A program made the translations under genes and the position numbers. 64,000 bases of DNA, taken from NCBI GenBank assembly GCA_000711775.1, contig ARYC01000058.1, positions 124,001 through 188,000 of the forward strand, in the 5' to 3' direction. This document shows, piece by piece, positions 13,200 through 23,924 of this stretch. The notes under the pieces were generated by a model. It saw nothing but the letters and a program-made list of their open reading frames with translations. It ran no database searches and had not been told where the DNA came from. Each line of letters begins with the position of its first letter. The first letter of the stretch is position 1. Origin of the DNA: Oxytricha trifallax. Lineage: Eukaryota; Ciliophora; Spirotrichea; Sporadotrichida; Oxytrichidae.

Positions 13200-14793
13200 A
13201 TGAGCGCTAACCTTTTGAGAAGAGCGGCATTACTTGGATCAAGTCAATAAAAGTTATCATTCCAGCAACCAAGAAAAGTAGAGACCAGAGACGCTTGTAC
13301 TCAGTGGGAGCCTACTTATGACAACTTTGACCAGTCTAGCTTTGAGATTTAAATATAAGTTAAGTAGGAGGTTATCAAAGAAGCTGTGCAAATTGAGGAG
13401 GAGGTTAAACAACCCGCCATAGAGCATTAATAAATACCAGCCAAAGTTGACTATTAATGCAAAGAATGCAATAAAGTTTTCCCTTACAAGTCAACTTATA
13501 AGAGACACTTGAGAGATATACACAACGATATGCCAAGGTTATATCTCAAGCATTAAAAGAAAGATGGAAAGTATGTCTGTGAGTTCTGTGAGAAGCCATA
13601 TTCTCATACTAGAGACCTCAAAGTGCACTTAAAGAAAAAGCACAATTAAAGTTTTGTCTTTATTCATGAACCTTCAGGGAATAGATTCCTCTAAAAGAGG
13701 AGATCAAGAAACCCAGTGGAGTCTCTTAGAGTTGAAGTCTAGAAGTAAGTTAAAATGAAGAAAGCAGTCAAGAACTTTCCAGTCTCTGAAATCAATAAAA
13801 TCATGGTTAAAATAGAGGCAATGAAGATTCCTATATTAAAAACTATTGACTTAGATTCTTGCCTAGAAAGCTACCTCACTCTTGAAGATAAAATAGAGAA
13901 GAGAGTCATTACTGATGACTAATATGCTTACAAGATATATCCATTCAATTACTTCCTTGCTGATGACAAGTTCCAAATGGAATTTGCTAATGAGTATTAT
14001 GCTCTTTAAAAGGCAAAGTTAAATGAGTGCAGGCATATCATATAGCTTGATGCTATTTTACTTGGTAAAGATCATGTAGCCTTCAAGGCTTCCTTTACTA
14101 GAAATGACTTACAGAGAATTCTTATCTGACAATAGATGTCAGAGATAAATTAGCTAGATAGTATAGCAGATAGTTGAGGGGATTGAAGAGCTTCACAAGC
14201 TAGGTTATGTTCATAGAGACTTAAAGCCAGAGAACATCATGATGAACTTTCAGCCTCTTAGAGTTTATATTATTGACTTCAACAGAGCTCAAAGAGTGCA
14301 AGCCTCTGCATAAGGAAATGTATACGGCACTCCTGGATATTTCCCAGAGAGAGAAGATTGGAGAGATGGAGACACTTAATGGGATATCTGGGCTCTAGCA
14401 GTAATAATAATAGAGAGCGACATGCCAAGAAACGATTACTTTAGCTGCAGGGGTGAGAGAGATTCTAAGCAGAGAATCAAACAATATCTCGATAAAAATA
14501 AAATAAATGGAGGTCTCAGAGAACTTGCATACTTAACTATTATCAAGCCAAGCTAAGAGAATTAACAAACAATAGAAACAATCGAACATTAACTTAGAAA
14601 GATAAATTCAGAGAACTGCCACATGACTCTAAGCTCATGTTTAATGGAAATATATTTTAAAAACTCGCTTGTTATACTCACTTAAAATACTAATATTTAA
14701 ATATTAAACCCCTACATAAACCTTATTAAAACCCTAATAAAGTATGCACTAATAGTCTACTTTTATGAATCAAAAACTCAATCAAACTACTGA
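13200..14793 (+). pseudogene. TBE1 zinc-finger plus kinase-like protein
   Basis: ATG 13200 (MSANLLRRAALLG) is chosen because the TBE2 copy starts equivalently (MAANLNRKAVD). Two C2H2 fingers follow at about 13455-13530 (CKECNKVFPYKSTYKRHLRDIH) and 13570-13640 (CEFCEKPYSHTRDLKVHLKKKH). After a linker with a frameshift near 14110-14150 comes a kinase-like domain: HRDLKPEN catalytic loop (14210), then DFN in place of DFG, and GTPGYFPERED in the activation/APE region. The frame remains open into the terminal repeat to TGA 14791-14793, so the real end may be earlier. This architecture is the known 57-kDa protein of Oxytricha TBE elements. The DFN change may alter metal binding. Confidence 0.8.
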
Positions 14794-14937
14794 AAGGTTT
14801 TGGGATTTTGATTCAAAACCCCAAAACCCCTTAGTGAGGTTTATAAGTGCTTTATTTGTAGGGTATAGTTGGGGTCTTAGTGGGGTTAGTAGAGAAAACG
14901 CAAGTTTTATGTGAATTTAATGTATATTTAATGAATA

Positions 14938-15885
14938 TTAAGCGAGTATAATTAAAATGGGGAGACAGTTAAAATTAAATCAAAAAAGAGATCAATTAAA
15001 ATTATGATCATCTCAATACACAAGAGTTAAGATCCAACAGTCACTATTTTGAATTAAGTTTGAGTAGATCCTTATTTAATTTTAATGTATTAATCAACTA
15101 ACTAAAAATGGAATTTCTTTGTTTTTTCATCTTTTTTTAACTTTTTCTATTTTTTGTTCATCGATAAAGTAGATGCTGTAGTTGATCTTCAGGTTTTTTC
15201 ATAATTTTCATAGATATCTTCAGGGTATCTTCAGGATATCTTCCTCAAAAATTTTAAAGTGTGGAGAGTGTGGAGCCCAATATTGACAATAATAGTAGTA
15301 ATAGCACTAATAATCTCAAAATCAAGCATTATTATGAGTCTGGGATTTTTTCAAAAACATCTTGTTTTTCTAAAATTCATAGATGTGATGTCTAATGTTG
15401 AAGATGATGATGAAGATGATGTTGATGAAAACTAAGAAAAAATCAGTGATGTAAAATTTTGAAATTCTCTAGAATTTCAACCAGACTCATAATAATGCTT
15501 GATTTTGAGATTATTAGTGCTATTACTACTATTATTGTCAATATTGGGCTCCACACTCTCCACACTTTAAATTTTTTGAGGAAGATATCCTGAAGATACC
15601 CTGAAGATATCTATGAAAATTATGAAAAAACTTGAAGATCAGCTACAGCATCTACTTGATCGATGAACAAAAAATAGAAAAAGTCAGAAAAGATGAAAAA
15701 ACAAAGAAATTCCATTTTTAGTTAGTTGATTAATACATTAAAATTAAATAAGGATCTACTCAAACTTAATTCAAAATAGTGACTGTTGGATCTTAACTCT
15801 TGTGTATTGAGATGATCATAATTTTAATTGATCTCTTTTTTGATTTAATTTTAACAGTCTCCCCATTTTAATTATACTCGCTTAA
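14938..15885. mobile_element. Palindromic MITE inserted in TBE2
   Basis: Two nearly perfect inverted arms of ~405 bp (14938-15343 and 15481-15885) flank a 137-bp spacer that contains GATGAAGATGATG-type repeats. The ends read TATTAAGCGAG and CTCGCTTAATA, so a TA target duplication is possible. There is no gene. It lies between the TBE2 terminus and the end of the kinase ORF. A foldback of this length is likely a non-autonomous TA-inserting element. Confidence 0.8.
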
Positions 15886-15899
15886 TATTAGGTCATTCA

Positions 15900-17332
15900 A
15901 TTCAAACGAATTTATTTGCTTGTCTTTGTTATACCTCTGGAATCTTGCTCTCTTAAGTGGCACAAGTATGTCATCCAATGTTTACCTTGGATAGGAGGGA
16001 GCACTGATTATTATCATCTCTACTATCTTTTTATTTCTTTGCATACAATTTCTTACTTGATATGCTTCTAAGCTTAACTGATTGATTATTTTTCAAACTT
16101 TGTACAAAGTAAGCCATATTTTCCATATCACTCTCTAATATAATAGCTCCAATTGCTCATACATCCCATTAGACGGAGCCATTGTCCATTTCTCACTGAT
16201 TGGGAAGTATACAGGTATCTCAAGAACCTTTGCTAGGGTTACTATCTCTTATCTTAATGCTCTATTGAAATCTAGAACAATTACTTCTAAACGGCAGAGG
16301 TTTATCATATCATTTTCAGGCTTCAAATCTCTATGAACATATCCAAGTTCATGCAACTCCTTTATACCCTATATCATATCTGATAGTATATCATTCAAAT
16401 CATGTGGATATCTGTTATGATTCAGATAATCTCTTAGAGTCATTTCAAATTTCTTAAGCCTTAATGCGATATAACCGTAGCTTAAAATTACACCATTTAG
16501 CTTAAGCAAGTTCTTGCAATCTCTTCTCTAAGCCTCTCTAAGAATCATGTATTCGTTAGCAAACTCATTTTAGTACTGCTCATTCTTAAGTAGATAGCTG
16601 TAAGGATATTCCTTGTAAGCATAATCATCAATTACAATAAGTTTTGTTTTTGCAGGAAAGCTAATTTGAAAATAGTTATAAAAACAACTGGTAATATCAA
16701 TTGCATTTAATGCAGGCATGTTCAGAGCTTTGGCTTAGAAGCATGCTAATATAGTTTTGCCTACGGTTGATTCATCAGTTCATGCAGCTTCTATCTCTTG
16801 AGTCTATCCTGTTAATCTCTTTATGACTCAATAGTATTTGAATTTCTCTTGGCAGGTAAAAGCTTTTAAGTTTCTTTATCTTGAAACAAGAACTCGCTTA
16901 AGTGATGCTTTTGCATATGTTTCTTCACTTTTGCTGAATGAGTATAGGACTTCATACAAGTTGTGCGTCAATACCTGCCATCGACTTTATCATGCTTGAA
17001 ATAGATCTTAGCTCTACCAGAGTGTATTTCTTTGATGTGCCTCTTCAAGCTAGAATCAGTTGAGAAGAAATTTTAGCATTCATCACATTAAAATGCTTTA
17101 ATCTTTTCTACTGTGAGCTGTTCTTTTAACTCCTCAACATCTTCGATTAGCGTTTAAATACCCATCTCTGCTCTCTGCTTCCTGATATTTATTTCTAGAA
17201 CAAACACCTCTGATTCAAACTCAAGAGCTTTAAGCCCTTGCTCCTTTTCAATGTAGATGATCTCTGGCTTCTTAGATTAGCCAAAGTTTAGCTAAGATTA
17301 TCCACTGCCTTGCGATTTAAGTTAGCCGCCAT
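15900..17332 (-). pseudogene. TBE2 zinc-finger plus kinase-like protein, decayed
   Basis: ATG 17332 begins MAANLNRKAVDN. A C2H2 finger (CDEC...HIKEIH) is readable near 17090-17030; the second finger has lost a Cys and contains an in-frame TGA near 16980. The kinase-like part near 16360-16230 keeps HRDLKPEN and, as in TBE1, DFN instead of DFG. Several frame changes are needed. The shared DFN indicates it is a family trait, not a one-copy mutation. Confidence 0.75.
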
Positions 17333-17886
17333 GTTTAAGTTCAAATTTAAATCACTATTATTAATGAGTAAAAACCTCACTGGCTATACTAACTTTGTAT
17401 AGGAGCTGGCACTGCAACAACAATGGTTGATTCTTAGGTGTTAGACATCATATTTATACTTATTTTATAACTATAAATTTCTAATTTTATGCTTAATATT
17501 TTTAATTTTGGTACCAAATGAGAATAAATACTGGTATCAAATAGGTTTTGAACCATTTTGGAACTTTTCCATTAAACCTCATTAGTTTAAAACTAGGTAC
17601 TAATTAAGTTTTGGTACTATTAAATTGGTACCAATTAAAATTAAACGGAATTAGTACCAGTACTAATTAAATTTAAACAAATTTAGTACTAATTTAATGG
17701 AACTAAATTGATAAAAATGGAGCTCCATCTCTGAAGTTTGTTACAGCTTCTGCCAGCTTTCTCCACGTATCCTTACCAGGTTGACCTCCTATAAGATGCC
17801 CATATTTAATACTAAGATTTTTAACAGTAGGATCCAGAACTCTATATATTAAAATTTGAAATTCAATAACAAGAGAAGGAACAAGG

Positions 17887-18676
17887 ATGGAATCTATAAG
17901 TAATGCAATAAAGAGGGTTGAAGCTTAAGAAATGATCTCAAGATTTAGAAACAAGGAAGATCTCTATTGATACCTCACTCAGCATGGTAAGCATGTGACA
18001 TATACTTAATCACATACTATAGTGAGTTTATTCCTTCCAATGATGGAAGGTACCAAAATTTCATTCTTAAAAGCTATTCTCTGTGATGAAGAAAGCCTTC
18101 AAAACAATGAAATAAAGTTGATAGATATACCAAACTACCCAGAGATTTCAGTCACTAATATCTATGACGATGCGATGAATGATGAAGAGTTGGTAGTTTA
18201 TCTTCCTACCAAGAAACAACACTCTAACAAACTTCCAGAAAGGAGCTTCTTCTTTGGTGTTCTTGGCACTTTAAGAGAGAGTTATCTCAGAGAGATCATT
18301 GAAGAAGCTCACAAGAAACGCTACTCTATTTCTCCAGAAGATTAAAAGAAGCAAGGCATACTTATAAGCGAGGCTTGGCTTGAAGAGCTAAAGAAACATC
18401 CTTACCTCTCTAGCAAGCTTTGATTCATAACTTTTTAGGGAAGCCTGGAAGTGGTATATTCCTAATGAAAGAGCATGCTAAGGTTCACAGAAAGAGGAAG
18501 TCATAGACTACTCATTAAGTGAGCAAGAGACTTTATAAAGATGCTTAAAAGCCAGATGAAATGAACATATAGATGTAGGAGCTGGCACTATGAGAAGAAA
18601 TATGGGCCCAAGCAAGCCATAAGAAGAGGAGAAGAAAGAGAAGCCAAACACATTTATGGGTCAATTTAATATGTGA
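17887..18676 (+). pseudogene. TBE2 middle ORF ('22 kDa' type protein)
   Basis: From ATG 17887 (MESISNAIKRVE) to TGA 18674-18676, 790 bp, exactly the length of the TBE1 copy. One in-frame TGA (near 17968) replaces an Arg codon seen in TBE1 (DLYRYL). The longest clean part, 18022-18345, is an unbroken ORF. After SSKL at about 18420 the frame must move by one to continue as GKPGSGIF and a Lys-rich tail, just as in TBE1. The stop converges with that of the transposase (18683). Confidence 0.75.
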
Positions 18677-18682
18677 ATATTT

Positions 18683-19736
18683 TCATTCGTTTAAATCTAA
18701 AACTTATTTATAAACATTCATTCTTCCCTCTCTCGCACAAATTGTTGTCTTATCTACGCTCACTCTCTTACAGCTGCTTTGAATTAAGTTTAATGTATCG
18801 ATGGGCAAGTCATGCATAAGATGATACAGCAGCTTCTTGTAACGAGTTTTGATTTAACTACAGTAGAGTTCAATTCCATTAAATTATGGGCTATAAGAAA
18901 CGTTGTAAACAGGAGTTATGTTTAATTCTTCATAGGCTTTCTTAGACTCCTTAGTCTTATGAACTGAAAGGTTATCAACAAACAAGATGATCTCTTGATT
19001 GCTATACTTCTCTCTGAGCTTATGAAGGAACTCTATATACTACTCTCGCTTAATAGAGCGAGGGTGAATGACATAACTTTCTAAGCCTGAATCTTCGCTA
19101 ATACCATCTAAAATTGCATAGATGACAACCTTCACTTTCTAGTCATAAACCTATATTATCATACTTCTTGTACCATGACTTGTAAATAAACGTGTTGAAT
19201 GTGAATACAGCTTCATCAGCGTGTATGAACTTGATGTTATTATCAATAGCCCTCTGCATTTAATCATATATATATAGTTTAAATTATTACTATAAAATGG
19301 CACTGTAAAATCAATCACTCTCTTCACTCTGTTGACAGTCTTGAAAGTAATACCATTTCTTCTATAAATGTTGGCTATAGTTTAAGGAGAGATACGCATG
19401 TCAGGAAACTTGTGATGAAACATCACAGATCGCTTGAAAGTGTGCCCAATACTTTAAAGTCTTCGAGTCGCAGAGGCAGTCAATATGGTGCTGTGAGAAC
19501 TTTTATTTTCTTGCAGGATGCCTTCAAGTGCCTGAATTATAATGCTAAACAGCCAACAAGCAATGATACCTAACTGTTGAGGCACTCTTGCGCGGGAGAT
19601 TTGCTATAGTTTCATAATTCATTACTGGTTTGACTAAGTCTCTATTGATACTTGTACCATACCAAGGCTTAAGAAGTAAATCTAAATATTACTCATAATA
19701 TATAGACCCTAAATTTCGCTAATTTATATTTCTCAT
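18683..19736 (-). pseudogene. TBE2 DDE transposase, frameshifted
   Basis: ATG 19736 (MRNINQRNLGSIYYEQ) to TGA 18685-18683. Blocks in different frames contain FIHADEAVF (near 19215), LFVDNLSVHK (near 18970) and NGIELYC (near 18870), so the three acidic residues survive although the Trp of the last motif is Cys. At least three frameshifts separate these blocks. Confidence 0.8.
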
Positions 19737-19889
19737 TTTGCAAATTTGCCTAATTTCTCTACTAAACCCAATAAGACTCCAACTATACCCTACAAATCAG
19801 AGCAATTATAAACCTCACTTAGGGGTTTTGGGGTTTTGATACAGCTTTTTAATTTTCTATTATAAAATTCTTTTTGTATATTAATAGAT

Positions 19890-22353
19890 AAACAATACTA
19901 AGAAACTTTAACTATGTTGAAATTGACTATTTAGGTTATCAATATTTACCTGAAGATATTAGTTAAAAATTGGAAATCACCTACTAAGATTTTTTAGAAA
20001 ATAAGAAAGAATAAACATAGAATTTTTAATTTAAGCAAGACAGGTATTAAGTTGATTTCTTAAACCTTTGTGAAGGTAGTTATTGGATAACAAATGCAAA
20101 TATGGAGGGGGAAGTTTCCTGAGCCAAAATTTTAGATGCCCAGAGAAGGAATTATCCTGCCCTAGAATTAATGTATCATGCCTTATATAAATTATGTAAT
20201 TATCATAAATTTTTAAATCTATATCATCAATTATGATATAGTTATTTATAATAAAGCATTCAATATCGTTTTATCTTGATAAAGAATTCAAATTTTAATG
20301 AAAATCGTGTTAATTCTTATAATAACAAGTAGTTTAGCTTTTTTATTAATAAATTAAATGACAAAGTATAAAGTATAATATATAAAAAGATATATATTTA
20401 AAAAGTTGCTTAGATTATGTTAATGATGATTTAAATTTAATGTTTTCTAATATTTTTATTGTAAAATAATTTAAAATCTAATGTTTGGGCAGAAAACTTC
20501 CTTAGGGAGCGGGAAACTTCACTTTGGCATGAAACTCCCACTCCCGCAAATACATATGAAAGTCGGCTTTTAAAAAGATTAATTATTTAGTAAAACTAAT
20601 TTTAAATGTAATTTAATTTAATTTAAGATTTGATACAATATCAGTGCCTTCGTTAAAATCAAAGCAAACAGCTAAAACAAGTTTGATACTAAAATCCAAA
20701 AATTTAAACAAAGCTTTCTTAGAGTATATTGAATTACGATATGAAATGTACATATCAGATGCAATTAGAAAAATGGTTTATGAAAAAGTGAATGTATCAG
20801 AGAAAATTTCAATATGTAAAAGATCATATACTATAACATTTTAGTATCCTGATTTATCAAAGTTCATATTGATCGACATTGATACTAAAATATGATATAA
20901 TATTGTAAGATTAGTTATTAATATGTTTTTACCTTAATCCTATAAAAAAATGTTTACATTTTTATAAATCTATGACTTTTTCATTTAAAAATATTATTTT
21001 ATTAGGTTACTTAATCAAGAGCATTTTTAATGATAAACTATTTTATAAATGTTTCTTAAATATGCAAAATTCTAACAATATAGATATCGAATAAATTTCT
21101 ACACCTTATTTAGATTAAATGGACAACACTTTTTCTTACCTCGATTATATAACAACATTTGATTCATAAAAACCTGAGAATATTTAGAAAATCAAATCAG
21201 AGGAATAATAAAATGATACAATTTTAATTCCTCTCTTCAATACATAGTAGGAAGATATTGAATATTAAATTATTTAAAACCTATTTCTTGAAAGCTTTGA
21301 TAAAGGTGGGTAAAATTAAAATTAGTTCAAATATTTTGCAAAAGTTGTTAAAATTGAAAAGGTAATTATAGAAGAGAAATAATAAATCTTGAAAATTACT
21401 TATAGTTTAATATATTTTTCTAGTTATAAAATGCATTATTCTATGTTGTAAACATTATTTTTCCATGTATCTCTGGCTTATTCAGTTTTTATATTTGAAT
21501 AAATATTTGTAAAAGATCGACAGACTTTCTTATATAATAATACATATATTCAATGAATGTTATTATATTAAACTTATTTAAAAGGTAATAAGAAGACAAT
21601 GATAAATCTTGTTGACTTCGTATTTTCTATAATTATACTAATTTATAAAAAAAAAATATTCTAAATTTCATAATTTCCTTTATTCAAAATACTTAACAAT
21701 AATAAGAAATTATATGAGAGATTTACCTTTGAAATAAAGTAAATGATGTAACGAAATAAGTAATAAAAATTTGAAGACTTAATGTAGATTATATTTTAAT
21801 TATAATAATGCAGTATTTGTTCCATGGTACGAGGGATGTCAATCCAAAATTAATTTATGAGAGCAAAATTGGCTTCGACTTCAGACTTTCAAATGAAAAA
21901 GGCCTATATGGAAGTGGAACTTATTTTGCGAAAAATTCAGGATACTCAAATGCATATCGGTATAAGATTCCTGATAAAGAGTAATTAAAACTATAAGAAG
22001 TTATGTGTATTTTAATTGTAATTTTATTTTTTAATTTCTATATAAAAAAAGAAATTTATTTTGATTGTACTTTAGTATTAAATGATTTAAATTTTAATTT
22101 ATTTGAGATCAACAATTTTTATTAAAATAATTTTGTGGATTTTAATACCAAATGTTTGTAGCTTTGGTGCTTACTGGAGAAAGCATTAAACTAGAATAAA
22201 CTTTTTTAAAATATAATTTTAAATAAAAAAACAAAGCTAAAAGCTCCTCCTTTTAAATCTGGCAGTACACAAGAGAGATACGATTCAGTAAATAATGGAG
22301 AAGGAGGCCACTTTATAGTATATGATCATTTTAGAGCTTACCCTGGATATTGA
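19890..22353 (+). CDS. WWE-PARP copy 1 (interrupted)
   Basis: A first block (19896-20098) reads as a WWE-like segment (YQYLPEDI, LEITYQDF, YQVDFLNL). A 442-bp G-rich MITE with 8-bp flanking repeats follows; beyond it the frame continues (ANTYESRLLKR), then a second WWE-like block at 20644-20850 (KRSYTITFQYPD). Next come the leader with YLDYITTFD (21123-21350) and the PARP catalytic block from 21820: HLFHG-like LFHGT, GLYGSGTYFAKNSGYS, and from 22240 RYDSVNNGEGGHFIVYDHFRAYPGY ending at TGA 22351-22353. The catalytic set is His-Tyr-His. It lacks the YLLNLL tail of the other copies. WWE domains usually bind ADP-ribose. Interior gaps, such as 21981-22140, are probably IESs. Confidence 0.65.
20104..20545. 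mobile_element. G-rich-ended hAT-like MITE in WWE-PARP copy 1
   Basis: The 442-bp element begins GGAGGGGGAAGTTTCCTG and ends with CATGAAACTCCCACTCCC, an inverted match. GCAAATAT (20096-20103) and GCAAATAC (20546-20553) flank it, an 8-bp duplication with one change. Removing the element with one repeat keeps the WWE exon in frame. It is related by its GGGGCAGGAAACTTCC-type sequences to the element at 46254. Confidence 0.75.
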
Positions 22354-23924
22354 TATAATGCAAAAAATACTAATTATTATTTATAGATTGCTTAAATTTA
22401 TTAAGGCTTTTAATATAAATTATGTAGTAATTAATAAAAATATAAATTAAATATTTTTTAATAATACTTAATAACATATAAGTACTATAAAACAAAGAGA
22501 ACAAAATGAATATTAATCTATCTAACTTGATTAACAAAACAAGATAAAATATTAAGATTTTAAATAATTTTTAACTTTCAATAATATCACTTGCTTTTTT
22601 AATCTTATTTTTGGAAAATTAACGACAAATAATGAACAAAATTATAATATATTTAGTTAGAATTATGATTTGATAAATTTAGTTATATAATAAATTCATT
22701 CACAATCAGTAGCTATTATTATGAATTTTACAGAATAAATATATAACAATAAATATTTTTATGTTAATATTTTATTTTTTTAAATTTATGATTAAAAATG
22801 AAAAAAATTAAACGATCTTATAGAATTACATAAATAAGGATGTTATGACAAGGCATAATATCTTTTAGAAATTAATATGTTTATAAATTTTCAATTACAA
22901 TATCTCATAGAATTAAGTTTCTATGATTACGTTGTGATGAAGGTAAATATTTATCTTTATTTCTTATTAAATTACAATTTTTAAATAAAAGTTATAATGT
23001 TTTATTCAAATATTTTGGGTTATGATTTTAGTTAGATTTTTGAATTTAATAAAAATATTTTTTAGGATTTATCTTATTTTTATAATAATAAGGAAAACAT
23101 TTGATAATTAAATATTTGTTTAATTTAAATTTAAATTCTCTTATAACAAATTCTTAGAAATGAAGTCAATTGAAACTTAGCAATTTTTATTTCATTTATA
23201 AATTCTAACTATAAAAATAAAATATTTTATGTAACAATCGATTATATTATAATTCCATTGAGGGATGAATTTTATTCTGCTCCCTTTTATATCAACTAAT
23301 CATAATAAATTTTAATTTTTTGACAAAAATACAGAGCTATAATATTTATTACGATTTACAATTTCAGTGTCTAAAAGAAAATTTTTCTGCTAAAATTTTT
23401 ATATAAAAAATACTATTAATCCTTCATAATTTTTGTTAGGAAGCTATTAAAAAGTAAGTGTTTTTAAATAATATAGACATTGTAAAATTAATTTATAATT
23501 AGATTGAAGAATTATAAACAAGTAATAGATATGAGTGTTAATAATTTTCAAAAATAGAATCAAGAACTATTTTAAATTATAGAATAAAAATATATATGAT
23601 GTAAATTTTCTTTTATTATACATAGAAACTAATTTAGAGAAATGTATTGTAATACTAATTTTGTGATTGGGACTCAAAACAAATATTTTGGTGACAAGTT
23701 GAAGTGATATTCTGAACAAAGAATTAGTAAAAATTTCCTTTTCACTAGGGAGTCAAAAAATCCTATTATTAGAATTTTTATTGAAAAGGGACTGCTAATA
23801 ATATTCATATATGTTTTATTTAAGCCTCAGTATATATTGTGACAACATCATTTATTATTTATAGTAATATAGTTCGGGGAGAATTCCTCCCTATATATTT
23901 TTTTATAAATTAAACTCAGTATAA
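22354..23924. other. AT-rich region between PARP copy 1 and BAR-like copy 1
   Basis: The stretch is repeated, with divergence, before BAR-like copies 2 and 3 (for example the GTCAATTGAAACTTA block at 23164, 33150 and 45826, and the run just before the BAR-like start). It may hold the promoter and a first short exon of the BAR-like gene, but I cannot define either. Confidence 0.4.

Larger units (their letters stand above)
10676..14810 (+). mobile_element. TBE transposon 1 (telomere-bearing element), decayed
   Basis: The element starts CAAAACCCCAAAACCC and ends with the inverted match GGTTTTGGGATTTTG; the terminal inverted repeat extends about 115 bp on each side (for example the GGGTTTTAATAGGGTTTATGTAGGG tract near 10750, whose inverse is near 14705-14745). 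ATT flanks both ends (10673-10675 and 14811-14813), fitting the ANT target of TBE elements. It carries the three classical TBE genes: a DDE transposase (plus), a ~30-kDa protein corresponding to the TBE '22 kDa' ORF (minus) and a zinc-finger/kinase protein (plus). All three contain frameshifts. Confidence 0.9.
14814..19838 (-). mobile_element. TBE transposon 2, reverse orientation, decayed
   Basis: Starts CAAAACCCCAAAACCCC at 14814 and ends GGGGTTTTGGGGTTTTG at 19838, with inverted repeats of roughly 90 bp (GTAGGGTATAGTTGGGGTC near 14858 matches the inverse of 19780). It abuts TBE1, sharing the single ATT 14811-14813; its right flank is ATA, so its own duplication is imperfect. Gene order is the mirror of TBE1: kinase (minus), middle ORF (plus), transposase (minus). 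A 950-bp palindromic element is inserted between the left terminus and the kinase gene. Confidence 0.9.
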
